DNA of 64,000 bases from Gigantopelta aegis (GCF_016097555.1 NC_054706.1:24852539-24916538); one strand, 5' to 3'; shown: positions 33,278-44,335, counted from the first letter of the stretch. Made by a program: numbers and translations. The notes: a model not told the origin generated them from the sequence alone.

Positions 33278-33763
33278 TGGTATATTTATTATATACATCT
33301 TTCCTAATTTTGACAGTATGTTTAGCTTTTGTATTAATATGTTTGCTTATCCTAGCAAAAACACGTAACGCCATGATATATTTCTTCCTTTGGGACTTTT
33401 TCATACAATTTATTTATAAATGGACTTAAATATGAAATATGAATACAAATTATCTTTATTGAATAATTATTAAAATAATTATTTTGAATACTACTGCTGT
33501 ACAAACATACCTTATAAAGCGATCCTACCCCCAAAAACCCCCACACAAAAACAAGACATGAATAGAAATGCAAGTTAAACTTCAACTTATACTAGACGAC
33601 AGGGTAATGTGTTATCCTTATTTAGCTTCGTACTCAATAAGTTATATATATTTTATACTTTTTTTCAAATTCAGTCCAATACATTGGTAATCATTAAATT
33701 TAATAAACGATGAAGCTACACTGACGTCAACAATTAAAATGTAATAATTTACAAGGGAAATAA
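33278..33763. other. Intron, no gene seen
   Basis: AT-rich; nothing recognised. Confidence 0.5.
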
Positions 33764-33930
33764 TTAAAAGGACATTCCTGAGTTTACTGCATTGTAAGAT
33801 TTTTCCGACTAATAAAATATTTCTACGATTAAACTTACATATTAAATATATTTTGTTGTTTAGAATATTAGAGTCTGTGTATTCAATGTGTTTCTGGTCG
33901 CCTTAATATTTGTAAGAAGACCATTTAAAT
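33764..33930. mobile_element. MITE family 1, left half
   Basis: Begins ttaaaaggacattcctgag and follows the family to ccttaatatttgtaagaag. The right half and inverted end are missing. Confidence 0.65.
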
Positions 33931-34911
33931 CACGAATTTGTTCCAAAGAAAATTATTCCAATATTTTCTCTATAACTAAAATACAGTGAAAATATGACTT
34001 TTTCGTGAATGTAACTTTGATGGTTTCTGTACGTCTATATATTTCATAACTATGAGTATAATAAATAAACAATAACTTACGAGTTACGAGGAATTACGGA
34101 TTATCTGTCCCGAGTGAAATTAATGTTGTCAGTCACGAGCTTTAGCAAACATGTAAACTAACATGACACAAACTATATAATATACAAGACATGAAAGTCT
34201 GACGAAACTGATGACGTCACGAAAGAACAGCAATGACGTCAAAAGCTATCTTTAGGTACATAAATCAAATGTAAGCAAGTGAGGTCACATTCGTAATGAA
34301 TTGATGTTTCTAGTTGGAAGTGAATGAACTACAAAGAAATTAGTTTAGAGCATGTTTAATTGTTAACAACAACAAATTGCTTAAACGATTTCAACAAAAA
34401 CTGAACACTGGTGGAGCTAAATGTTTTTTGAAAGATGATAATTGATTGTTTCAAGTCAACATTTACGAACACGAAAAGTGTGACCGGGCGTGCTTGACCT
34501 ATATCACGTACCGAGCCGTTTACAAAACAAGTGTATTCACAACGGCTGTTTTTTTAAAGTACCATAACTGTAACAGTGTTGTAATGGAGTCCAAACAGAG
34601 ACATCAGAATATTAAAGTGTAAAATCAGCACTACAAATATATTTTTGTTTTAAAAACAAGGTACCATTCGAAATAAATAAATATTGGTGTATGCCACTGA
34701 TTCGTTTTATTTTAAATTTATCTATCTAAAAATTCACTGTTGCTTGTAAAAGCTCATCAACGAGAGACTTGACAGTCGAGGAAATCGATGAAGTCACTAA
34801 ACTAACGTCATGACGTCAGAGAAAGATAGAAAATATATTCAGCCGCATATCACTGCCCATATATGTAATAAGACGTAATACTTTATTGACGTTAGTGGAA
34901 GCGTGGTAAGC
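33931..34911. other. Intron, no gene seen
   Basis: AT-rich sequence with several tgacgtca-like motifs (34210-34250, 34790-34820). No coding feature recognised. Confidence 0.5.
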
Positions 34912-35491
34912 CATGTCCACCAATCAAAACCTTACTTGCAGAATAATGCCAGTGCTTTAAAAATAATTTGAAAACATTCCGAATTATCCTGAAGGTATAC
35001 GACATGTTTCGTGTGAATTACGAATGCCTTATTTAGACCAGTAGAACTAATTTTAATCAGATTGCTAACAACACTGCGTGGTCGCCAATGTCCAGGTAAC
35101 ATTTCGTCTGTAAATAATAATTTAAATACTGATCAATCACACTTCGCCTTTTATAACGTTATTTAGAAGCATACAAATTCTAAAAATATCGGGGGAGTCT
35201 ATTTTAGTGGCCGAAGAACAGCGAACCATACTAATACGTACGGGATGGGTTATCAGTCTTCAATTTTACATTAAAAATTATTTATTTAATTATATATAAA
35301 ATAAAAAAATACCTAAATCAGTCTTCAGTTTTACATTACAAATTATTTATTTTATAAAATAAAACATGTTTTAAGGCATTCGTAATTCACACGAAACATG
35401 TCGTTTACCTTCAGGATAATTCGGAATGTTTTCAAATTATTTTTAAATCACTGGCATGATTCTGCAAGTAAGGTTTTGATTGGTGGACATG
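34912..35491. mobile_element. MITE-like element with 119-bp inverted arms
   Basis: Left arm 34912-35030 begins catgtccaccaatcaaaacc. Right arm 35373-35491 is its near-perfect inverse. The loop holds two tandem ~60-bp units (cagtcttcaattttacatt and cagtcttcagttttacatt). High arm identity suggests a young insertion. Confidence 0.85.
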
Positions 35492-35599
35492 AGCTCCAAC
35501 TGGCTGCTGTTAGATCAACATGTAATAGTGGAGCTAATTTTAATTATATTGATCTCGAAGTATTGGTATCTCGAAGTTAAGATAACGTTCATTTCTGAC

Positions 35600-35712
35600 C
35601 TGGCTGTCGAGGCCCGCCAGGAAGAGCATGATGAAGAATATGGCTGCCCAGATCTGTCCAAACGCCATTGTGCTGAGCGCTTCCGGGTACACGATGAAAG
35701 CGATGCCCGGCC
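35600..35712 (-). CDS. SLC6 gene B, TM7 end/EL4-TM8 exon
   Basis: 113 nt, acceptor ggttccag, donor GTCAGA. It encodes (G/W)PGIAFIVYPEALSTMAF, GQIWAAIFFIM, LFLAGLDSQ. The P-G-x-A-F-x-x-Y-P-E-A block is the EL4/TM8 signature and LDS carries the Asp and Ser of the second Na+ site. It ends phase 0 into FVQVEV. It needs a phase-1 donor upstream. Confidence 0.93.
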
Positions 35713-35719
35713 CTGGAAC

Positions 35720-36049
35720 CGAAACCGTAGTGTGGTTGACCTCCTAAATGGCCTTACACAATATAGGTCGAAATTTCATTTAACAGAAACTGCTTTGTTC
35801 AACTTGTTAAATGTACACAGATGTCATTTCTGTTATAAACAATAACGCTCAGTATAACCGTCACCAAGTGACAATGTCAGGGTTGCAGTGGTTATTTTTG
35901 TTTCTTTGGGGTTTTTAGACGGCGTCTGGGGGTTTGACCTTTTTGGGGGTGTTTTTGTTGTGTTTTTTTTGTTTTTTTTGTTTTTTATTTTGTTCTTGTT
36001 TTATTTTATTTTATGTGTTTACTATATGTAACCCTGCTACATAAAGGAA
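35720..36049. other. Intron, no gene seen
   Basis: Contains a T/G-rich stretch at 35890-36010. I looked here for a missing EL4 exon and did not find one. Confidence 0.5.
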
Positions 36050-36300
36050 CGTTTAGGTTGTATGTGGTGACCACCGAGCCAGTGCACCACGACTTGTATA
36101 TCAAAGGCTGTGGTATGTGCTATCCTGTCCAAGGGATGGTGGATATAAAATATCCCTTGCTATAATGGCAAAATGTAGCGGGTTTCCTCTCTCTGGCTGT
36201 GTCAAAATGACCATATATTTGACATCCAATAACCGATGATTAATTTTAAAAAAAAGCAATGTGCTCTAGTGGTGTCGTTCAACAAAACATGTTTGTTTAT
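36050..36300 (+). mobile_element. SINE-1 (type b), head truncated
   Basis: From ccagtgcaccacgacttg through the body to tggtgtcgttcaacaaaac. Confidence 0.8.
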
Positions 36301-36740
36301 GACCACCGTGTAGTTAGGCAGCCTTCATTAGGCAAGGCTATTTACACGGCTTACGTATTGATACCCACGTCGGTTTTAAGTAACAAGGATGGCGACCTCC
36401 ATTACGGTTGTATTTATTGAATTGATTCTTGATTGGATCTGAGTTCAAAAAGATCCTTGCGAAATACGGCATCGGGTAAGTACAAAGAAGACAGTCGGCA
36501 GTACAAATCAAAAGACGAGGAGTAGTTAGAACGATTCGAAACTGTTAAAAAGGCCTTAAAAAGATTTTTATTCGAACATTTTTAGTTTTATTTGAGATGC
36601 TGTATATAAAACATATGCGGCAAACTAAGTCAACTAAAATGAAACAGCATTCAGTTTAAGCAGATGAATTATGACTTATGGGGGGAGGGGACGGGTGAAT
36701 TTATATCTATATCATGTTCTAGCCGCCATAATGATTCAAC
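36301..36740. other. Intron, no gene seen
   Basis: No recognised exon on the minus strand between the SINE and the TM7 exon. Confidence 0.45.
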
Positions 36741-36829
36741 AATGATAAAGTATGCCAATGACGGCGAACACGACGAAACCGGCAAACATGCTGGTGAAAC
36801 AGTCGAGAGCGGTCACCAAGATGGCGTCC
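36741..36829 (-). CDS. SLC6 gene B, TM7 exon
   Basis: Acceptor acttcag. With the preceding AG the first codon is Arg: RDAILVTALDCFTSMFAG, FVVFAVIGILYH. The family has N-S/C-x-T-S at the Na1/Cl- site; here the Asn is Asp (GAC) in LDCFTS, while Thr-Ser is kept. After ILYH a TGC TGA follows, so a stop lies two codons on. The only candidate donor I see is GTTGAA (phase 1) directly after CATT, which would skip about 11 residues of EL4 that the family normally encodes here. The end coordinate is therefore tentative. Confidence 0.85.
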
Positions 36830-36841
36830 CTGAAGTTAACA

Positions 36842-37194
36842 TACATACACTCAGAAATCATTTAATATCAGTAATGTGCGCGTCTTAATTATTGATTACA
36901 AATTAATATTAATAAATATACAGAAAATTTAACTGTAGTTACTTATCACAAATATCTGTAAAAATAATGAAATAGTGTACTTGCAACTTCAATAATTCGT
37001 CTGTAAAGAGCTTTTCTTAAGTTTTCATTCATTGTTAACATTTTTAACTAATGGCGCTTTCAACGAATAAAAACGCATATTAAAGTTCTTATGTTGTATA
37101 GACTATCAGTGTTTGTTTATTCAATGTGTTTTCGTCGTCATAATGTTTTATAAAACCTGAAACTTCATTTTATTTCCTAACGTAATATACTAGA
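36842..37194. other. Intron, no gene seen
   Basis: AT-rich intron start between the TM7 exon and the 51-bp array. Confidence 0.5.
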
Positions 37195-37518
37195 ATGGTT
37201 TGTTCGAAATGATTGTGAAAAGAAATCCGTTGATATAGCTACTACAAAAGCACATTGAAATGATTGTGAAAAGAAATCCGTTGATATAGCTACTACAAAA
37301 CCACATTGAAATGATTGTGAAAAGAAATCCGTTGATATAGCTACTACAAAACCACATTGAAATGATTGTGAAAAGAAATCCGTTGATATAGCTACTACAA
37401 AACCACATTGAAATGATTGTGAAAAGAAATCCGTTGATATAGCTACTACAAAAGCACATTGAAATGATTGTGAAATGAAATCCTTTGCTATAGCTACTAC
37501 AAAACCGCATTGAAATGA
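37195..37518. repeat. 51-bp minisatellite, six units
   Basis: The unit reads gaaatgattgtgaaaagaaa then tccgttgatatagctactac. Units are nearly identical, the last most diverged. Being a multiple of three it gives a 106-codon open frame on the minus strand (FCSSYINGFLFTIISM repeats) that I regard as an artefact of the repeat. Confidence 0.93.
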
Positions 37519-37556
37519 TTGACTGTACAGATACAGATTCGGTAAATGAGAAAGGT

Positions 37557-37935
37557 TTAAAGAGACATACCCTAGTTTTTAAACACTAACGTATAATTTT
37601 GACTATTCGAGCCGTTTTTGATAACTGAAATCATGTTTTACTTAGATTTTATGATTTAGATTATTAATTTCCGTACATTCGATGTGTCTTTGGTCATCCT
37701 GGTGTTTTTAATATTTCAAAATGCATTTCTCATATTTTGAAAAACGCACGTGCGTCTGAGAAGTAACAGTTATGGAGTCAAGTTTTAGTCTGTTTTCAGA
37801 GTGTATTTCACCATTTCAAAGTCACAAAGACATGTTTCACTCAATTGCAATTTAATCCAAATGTGTTTCAGGTTTGTAGATTAACTAAACTTAGTGTTAA
37901 TTTTCACGGGTTGAAACTAGGGTCTGTCCCTTTAA
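37557..37935. mobile_element. TTAA-flanked MITE, family 2
   Basis: Ends ttaaagagacataccctag and the inverse (ctagggtctgtccctttaa), with TTAA at both sides. Other copies are 40371-40699 and 61941-62312. Interior shares gcacgtgcgtctgagaagt. Confidence 0.8.
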
Positions 37936-38229
37936 ATATGTAATTTTAGTCGCTAAAAAGAGTCTGTAATATATAGTGAGAAAAATGTTACACCGGCAAC
38001 AAACCAATGATAGCCTCTTTAAATTTAAAGAAATTATAGTAAAATAATTTTAAAAAAGAAGAAATTGAAAATATAAATAAGCAAGACGTTAAAATAACAA
38101 ATTCGCCAAACCACTATCCAACTAATAACATAAAATATAATAATTTGACATTGATTAATTACAATTTTAAAAACATTTCGCGGGCACACACCATTGGTAC
38201 CACCATTATCCAGGTAATTCTAAACTTAC

Positions 38230-38333
38230 CTATAGCAGTTGTTATGGAAACGGTTGTATCTAGATAGTGTGATAATGTTGGCGGATCCAATGCCGCATGA
38301 CCACATCACCTGGGTAGCGCTGTCAATCCAAAC
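38230..38333 (-). CDS. SLC6 gene B, TM6 exon
   Basis: 104 nt, acceptor acttcag, donor GTAAG, start phase 0, end phase 2. It encodes VWIDSATQVMWSCGIGSAN, then IITLSRYNRFHNNCY(R). Gln of ATQ and the Ser four residues on are the Cl--site positions known from this family. The aromatic gate residue before that Ser is Trp rather than Phe. The unwound TM6 segment reads SCGIGSAN, unlike the S-L-G/S-x-x-x-G of well-studied carriers, which may reflect a different substrate. Confidence 0.94.
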
Positions 38334-38339
38334 CTGAAG

Positions 38340-39210
38340 TAAACAGTTGATATCAAAAGATGCTGCACTAGGATAAACAAGGACAGGGAAGTGAAGTGGG
38401 ATAGCAAACTAGTGTGAAAGATAGGTGGCTCAATCGGAGCAGGAAGAGATTAATATTACTTATAGTGGAGCTTAGTAGGAGTGGAACTAGGAACGGGGCA
38501 TAACCCACACACACACACATACCACACCCACCCACACCCAAAGCAATTAATAATAATAAAACCAACCAACAAATAATACAATTAATTAATTAATTAATTA
38601 AAACAAGAAACAAAACAATAATAAATAATAAATAATTAATTGCATAACTAACGGTCAGACTAGTATAGTAGGTAATACTAGGTTTTCACGAAAAGTAATA
38701 AATGGTGCCAAATTTGCCAAATACATGGGGTTTTTTTACTTTGTAATATTTGTCATTAAAAAATGTCCATAAATTTTATAAATAATATTCACCTTTGTTT
38801 TTACGTCAAATGTCATGACTGGTGTTATTTTATTTTTTCAAATTTCTTGGAAAAACTCCATCCCACCTCATCCCAATATAGACCGTATTCTAACTAGCTG
38901 TGGGTATGATGGGTGGTTGCCTAACCAGAGGCGACGCTTGGTCTGGATCGGGGGGTGGGGGAGGGTCGAATATGAACCTTGTGGACCCTTTTGTCTATAT
39001 TTTCCCTGGACACGTATATAAATAGCCTAATATTGCACTGACCATGGGGAAGTGGGATCGTCAGAACCATGGAACAACACCCAGCCTCTGCTTCTGATAA
39101 ATACAAACTAAAGGATCTCGTCATTAAAATGGCTAATGTATTATGAAACTTTGACAACAGACTAAAATCAAATATGTCACATGGAGTTGTTGATATAATG
39201 ATTATAACTA
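38340..39210. other. Intron, no gene seen
   Basis: Holds a (TTAA)n run near 38580-38600 and a G-rich patch near 38950. Nothing coding recognised. Confidence 0.5.
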
Positions 39211-39213
39211 ATT

Positions 39214-39530
39214 GGGGCGGGGCGTAGCTCAGTCGTAAAGCGCTCGCTTGATGCGCGGTCGGTGTGGGATCGATCCTCGTCTGTGGGCCCTTTGGGCTAT
39301 TTCTCGCTCCAGCCAGTGCACCACGACTGGTACATCAAAGGCCATGGTATGTGCTGTCCTGTTATGGGATGGTGCATATAAAATATCCCTTGCTGCTAAT
39401 CAGAAAGAGTAGCCCATGAAGTGGCGACAGCGGGTATCCTCTCAATATCTGCGTGGTCCTCAACCATATGGTTCGACGCCATATAACCGTAAGTAAAATG
39501 TGTTGAGTTAAATAAACCATTTCCTGTCTT
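39214..39530 (+). mobile_element. SINE-1 (type a), full length, plus strand
   Basis: Head ggggcggggcgtagctcagt then gtaaagcgctcgcttgatg and gggatcgatcc: an A-box region (tagctcagtcg) and a B-box-like element of RNA polymerase III. Body to tagcccatgaagtggcgac, tail gagttaaataaaccatttcc. It is the best copy for seeing the tRNA-derived head. Confidence 0.9.
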
Positions 39531-39968
39531 ATAACCAATATACCAAGAACCGTCACTAACTAGGGATAGAGGTACACCAGGGAATACGAAAACATTTCCT
39601 GTCTTATAACCAATATACCATGAACCGTCACTAACTAGGGATAGAGGTACACCAGGGAATACGAAAACATTTCCTGTCTTATAACCAATATACCAAGAAC
39701 CGTCACTAACTAGGGATAGAGGTACACCAGGGAATACGAAAACATTTCCTGTCTTATAACCAATATACCAAGAACCGTCACTAACTAGGGATAGAGGTAC
39801 ACCAGGGAATACGAAAACATTTCCTGTCTTATAACCAATATACCAATACCCGTCACTAACTAGGGATAGAGGTACACCAGGGAATACGAAAACATTTCCT
39901 ATCTTATAACCAATATACCAAGAACCGTCACTAACTAGGGATAGAGGTACACCAGGGAATACGAAAAC
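39523..39968. repeat. 75-bp minisatellite, six units, seeded from a SINE tail
   Basis: The unit contains aacatttcctgtcttataac, caatataccaagaaccgtc and agaggtacaccagggaatac. The first unit begins in the tail of the SINE just upstream, so the SINE end plus flanking DNA was tandemly amplified. Units differ at only a few positions. Confidence 0.93.
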
Positions 39969-40113
39969 GTGACGTAGTTTACTTTTAAATTGCGCCTTTT
40001 TTTGTTGTTGTCTAATTAGAAAAATTCCTATATTACTGTGCCCTTGTTATTTACGCTAGGTACTACGCTGCTACCACCCCCACCCCCAAAGAAATCGTTG
40101 ACTCTGCCCCTGC

Positions 40114-40248
40114 CTGTAAAGTAAGAAGTTTCTCCCAGCGAGGAATGATGAACGCCTTAATTCCCTCCACGGCTCCCGGCAGCATCAACCCTCTTATGAG
40201 CAGCGCCAACAGCAGTACGTAAGGGACAGTAGCGCTGACGTAGACGAC
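40114..40248 (-). CDS. SLC6 gene B, TM5 exon
   Basis: 135 nt, exactly 45 codons, phase 0 at both ends. It encodes [30 protein letters not shown] and [15 protein letters not shown]. The V-V-Y-x-x-A-T-x-P-Y-V and RG-x-x-L-P-G-A-x-x-G-I blocks are diagnostic. The acceptor is cttttag. The donor that keeps phase is GCAGGG after CAG, that is, a GC-AG intron; joining to VWIDSATQ reproduces the family order. Confidence 0.92.
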
Positions 40249-40370
40249 CTAAAAGTAAAAAACCCCAAAACAAACACACAAGAGATTTATAAAGTAAAAA
40301 CATCGGTTCTTATCACAACTTAACGTAAGAAACGCTGATCTCAGTCTATAGAGAATAACTGATTATTGTC

Positions 40371-40699
40371 TTAAAGTAACATACCCTAATTTTTAAACAC
40401 TACGACGTTTTTTCACTATTAAAGTCATTTTTTATAATTTAAATTAAAAGTACTTACATTATTTAGAATATTCATTTTTGTATAACTGAAGTGGTTCTGG
40501 TCATCCTGGTTTTTGTAATATCCCAAAATACATTTATTATAATTTTAAAAACGCAAGTTCGTCTGAGAAATAATGGTTATAGAGACAAGCTCTAATACAT
40601 TTTTGGACGGTATTTCCCCGTTTAAACATCACAAACTTTGTAGATTAACTAAACTTAGTGTTAATTTTTGCGGGTTAAAACTAGGGTCTGAGCCTTTAA
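40371..40699. mobile_element. TTAA-flanked MITE, family 2
   Basis: Ends ttaaagtaacataccctaa and the inverse (ctagggtctgagcctttaa). Slightly shorter and more diverged than the copy at 37557. Confidence 0.75.
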
Positions 40700-40984
40700 G
40701 ATATCGGTTTTATTCTGTCACGGTTAGAGTAGCGAGTGTCACGAGGGTCTGTCGAGCGGCATTAAGCTTTCGACCTGAGCAGGATAAAGTCGATATCTTA
40801 AGACAGTAACCAGTTAGTTTATTTATCCTGCAATCCGCATAAAACGAAAAGTTAATGAAATTAACCGTTTTAATTCACAACTTTACCGTCTTTCACTTCA
40901 TTTTTCTTTTCAATTTATTTTCGTGCTTATATCCAATTATATCCAAGCTATCTGGGCTGTCTGTCCAGGACATTGGGGTTAGTT

Positions 40985-41165
40985 GTTAATTGTTAGTGGT
41001 TAGTTACAGGGAAGAGGATGTAATGGTCTTACACCTACCCATTGAGTCGTTAAAGCTCGCTCTATGTGGGAGCCGGTATCGGGCTGCGAACCCAGTACCT
41101 ACCAGCATTATGTCCGATGGCTTAACCACGACACAACCGAGGTCGGTTCCGGAAACCAGAGTAGT
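40985..41165 (-). mobile_element. SINE-2, minus strand
   Basis: The inverse of the copy at 14832: ggtaggtactgggttcgc and a cctcggttgtgtcgtgg head are visible when read on the minus strand. The body is aatgggtaggtgtaagacc. Confidence 0.65.
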
Positions 41166-41229
41166 ATGTCCACAAGTGTTGAATACCTTGTCGCCTACAG
41201 TATCCATACACACACAAAAAATAGGTCTT

Positions 41230-41890
41230 AAATAGCACCAAATTATTTCTTATTTTTAAATTAAAAATTGTCTTCAAAACAGTTTGTTTTGGTTTTTGTT
41301 TTTTAAATCAAAATAAATTAATAAAATGAAACGTAACTATGAACAATATAAAATTCGTTTGGTGACCATAAGTGGTATAAAAGTAGTTCCGTCCTAAAAA
41401 GCTATATTTGTGGCCGGAAATATAAAAATATATCTAGTCATCATATCTTGACAATTTCCATATAGTGATTGCTGGATAAAAATGAATATTATTAGTCTAT
41501 AGAAGAAAGAGTATTCTAACGAACGTACGATTCAACAACTGAATCCACATCTAGCAGTATACCAAATAGTATTTCAGCGGGTCAAAGTTCAAATTGCCAC
41601 ACTTTTTTTCATATGGCCAGTAAATTCAGATAATTTAATTAAAGTCAGTTTATCAGCTACTATAGACCTGTAGCACTATGTAATGTGTCCTACAAAAATA
41701 GGATGCCATTTTTTTTACAAATCTAGGGTAGTCAAAGATACTTCCCGTGATGTCTGAAACGAACAGTTTAACCCCCATTTTTATGAGTGGTGATATAACT
41801 TATATCCATTGTGCTTACGTGTGTCAGTTTTAGCCACATATGTTATTATTGTCGTGTATGTGATTTGATTTGGTGGAATGCACCTTATAG
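41230..41890. other. Intron, no gene seen
   Basis: At 41320-41400 lies a ~90-bp stretch also present inside the MITE at 5710-5815 (gaaacgtaactatgaaca, ggtgaccataagtggtat). Otherwise nothing recognised. Confidence 0.5.
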
Positions 41891-41896
41891 CCTTAC

Positions 41897-42027
41897 TTTT
41901 CCTACAGACCGGATTCCTTTGACGAGACACAGGAACACGACGAGCCAGGCTACAATCTGTGACACGAGAAGATGTAATTGTATATCACCCGGATGTTCAA
42001 TCCCGTCACTGATATTCAGCACGGTAC
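41897..42027 (-). CDS. SLC6 gene B, TM4 exon
   Basis: 131 nt, acceptor ttcaaaag, donor GTAAGG. It encodes (x)TVLNISDGIEHPGDIQ, LHLLVSQIVAWLVVF, LCLVKGIRSVGK. V-L-x-I-S-D-G-I-x-x-P-G and K-G-x-x-S-x-G-K are the TM4 signatures. It joins VVYVSAT in phase 0. The start requires a phase-1 donor from the TM3 exon, which I could not find. Confidence 0.93.
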
Positions 42028-42130
42028 CTTTTGAAGGGAAAAGAGAACAGCATTGTATAATATCATGGTATAGGTGTCAACTCTCCCGTTTTGACTGTCA
42101 GTCTCAAGGTTTGAGGACCTGCCTCAAGGC

Positions 42131-42599
42131 GGTGTCACACATTCGAGACCTAAACTCACGATCAGCTCCTTACCTTGACGATCTAAAAAAAATTAAAATC
42201 GCGGGGAGAACATACGAAATGTGGCGCCAAAAAAAAAAATGCCACGAGGTGAAGTCCAACTCACGTTTGTCAAGAGCTATACACGAGCATTAAGTCCACT
42301 TTAAGATGATGTAACGAGCGACTCCCGACCGTCACGACCATTTAAGAGCAGTTGACGACGGATTGGCGTCCGCTACCCGACGAAGGTAGATCGGCTGACT
42401 CTCACGATTGTTTTGAGCATGGTCAAAATGTTCGTGAGAGTTTGCCGACTTCTCACGTCCTTCAAGACACACTGAAGACCACTTAAGTCATATATCAGAG
42501 CCTGTCAAATGCTCCAAGACCTTTCACGAGGGACTCATGATTTTTTCACTTTTCGCATCGTCAGGTGATCGTGGAGCAAAATCGTGACTGTGTGACACC
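42131..42599. mobile_element. Possible MITE with ggtgtcacac ends
   Basis: Inverted ends ggtgtcacacattcgag and the inverse (atcgtgactgtgtgacacc). GC-richer interior without coding. It lies about 100 bp upstream (in gene orientation) of the TM4 exon acceptor. Confidence 0.5.
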
Positions 42600-42899
42600 C
42601 GCATAACGGCCACCTCTGATCTCACGTTTGTCTCCCGTTTAACAGAAAATATTCAGGTAAAAAAACATATTAAGTAAAAAAAACAAGTGAAATAAAAGAT
42701 TTAGAAAATAAATTATGATTTCCCGATTATTTCCCTATCCGAATGTCACAAAAATAACCCGGTTACTTCGAGGCCATGTAGCCATCGTAAGCATCTTGTT
42801 CGAATTGTTTATAGTTAGGCCTACTCCATTACGCTGTAACGTAAAAGCTGGGTAGATTTGTATGCGACAGCGGCGCTCAAGCTAATGCATTGTGGGATA

Positions 42900-43300
42900 G
42901 CGTCACGTTATAGCGTCTGATCTTGGCGCCGAACACAAGCTTGCAGAAAAGCATATTTGTCATCTGACATCATTATGCCAAGAAATGTAAATTCATCACC
43001 CGAAAGAGGCAAAAAGAAAGGCCCGCGTTATTGTATCAAGTTCCAGGTTAAATGGGTGACATAATTTGGCAGTGTTCAACGCAGCAAGAGGGACGAGCAC
43101 TCGTTCTTCTGCACAACTTATGTAGGCAAGATGAACAGTGATACCTGCTGCTTTGATGCAAATCTAAATAGCCATGTCCTTCAGTGCTGCAAGAGTGCAA
43201 CAAGAGTATACGACATGGAACACCCATCGTCAGCACCTACTTCCAAGAAATAAGCCTCAGCCAGAATATGTAACAACTCCTGACTGCCAGCAACAAGTTC
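42900..43300 (+). other. Possible small open frame, unassigned
   Basis: A plus-strand frame starts MPRNVNSSPERGKKKGPRY at 42974 and a cysteine-bearing stretch (NSDTCCFDANLNSHVLQCC) follows in another frame near 43130-43200. Without a recognised family it may be the remnant of an old insertion rather than a host exon. Confidence 0.2.
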
Positions 43301-43654
43301 ACCTTGGGGGAAGGGACTAGTTTACCCGATCAAGCAGGATATACAGTAAATCAAGGGGTTTTAATGAAGTGACTCCAGTTATAAACAGTTCACGACATGT
43401 AGTCCACCAAGTGTTTGGTATGGCAAAGTTACATGATGCAATCTGATGAGAAAGTACAATGCCATTAAATAAGACCTTTTCTTGTTCATCTCATTATATT
43501 TATAGCAACATATAGAATAACCCTAACTGTCCCTTACAGAAAATGAATTTAATACTGTGAAGTAAGTTCCAAGGGGATGTATAATTTAGGCTGCCAGAAG
43601 GTTTCAGATGCTGTCAGATTGTACCATTTTAAACCTAAAAATCCATATTTACCC

Positions 43655-43690
43655 CCTCCCCCCCCCCCCCCCCCCCCCCCCCCCCCGCTA
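43655..43690. repeat. Poly-C tract
   Basis: About 30 consecutive C at 43656-43686. Confidence 0.95.
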
Positions 43691-43779
43691 AAACCTACAG
43701 GTGAGATTTCTTCAGGGGTTGACACCTACATGTGTATTTTGACATGGTAAACTGTATGCTGATGAAAAGAAATAATGAA

Positions 43780-43850
43780 TGAATGAATGAATGTTTAACG
43801 ACACCCCAGCACGAAAAATACATCGGCTATTGGGTGTCAAACTATGGTAA
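43780..43850 (-). mobile_element. SINE-like tail fragment, variant
   Basis: (GAAT)n followed by gtttaacgacaccccagcac and catcggctattgggtgtca, a variant of the SINE-1 type b tail. Confidence 0.55.
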
Positions 43851-44335
43851 TGCAAACAAATAAAGTGATGATCAACATCAATATAACAATTCAAGATTTA
43901 AATAAAAACAGTGTAAAGAACTGTGCAAAAATACAAATATCACAGATAGATACTGAATTTTAGTCAAAATTTCAATTGTGCTGTATTTGCCATTCTCAAA
44001 GAGAATGTTACACCCCTGCACCACGGTGAGGTTACAGCACGCGCAGGGGATGAAAAGAAATAAGATGATGTATAAGTGGTTTTGAAAATTGTTCAAATTT
44101 CATCATCATCTTTTAAAATCAGTTTGTATCAACCAATCAACTTTTGATTGTACAATCGGTTAGAATGTATATGAACTTGAATTATTACAAATTATATTAT
44201 AAGGACCGTATAGGGAATATTCGTTGCAACATCATAACCCCACCCTACACCCACCCCAGAAAGCAACAAAACATCGACGATAAACAAAAAACACAATTTT
44301 AAAACGAAACTGAAATTTCAAAAGAAGTTGACCTA
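43851..44335. other. Intron, no gene seen
   Basis: AT-rich; no further exon found between TM3/EL2 and TM4. Confidence 0.5.

Noticed and set aside
37190-37510. 106-codon minus-strand repeat protein (FCSSYINGFLFTIISM)
   Set aside because: Purely the 51-bp minisatellite inside an intron; no splice sites or non-repeat coding flank.
39214-39285. tRNA gene
   Set aside because: It is the tRNA-derived head of a SINE: linked to the common SINE body in more than a dozen copies, with poor cloverleaf pairing.
43048-43236. Cys/His-rich minus-strand protein
   Set aside because: Short, no family match and no splice context; probably a shadow of an old insertion.
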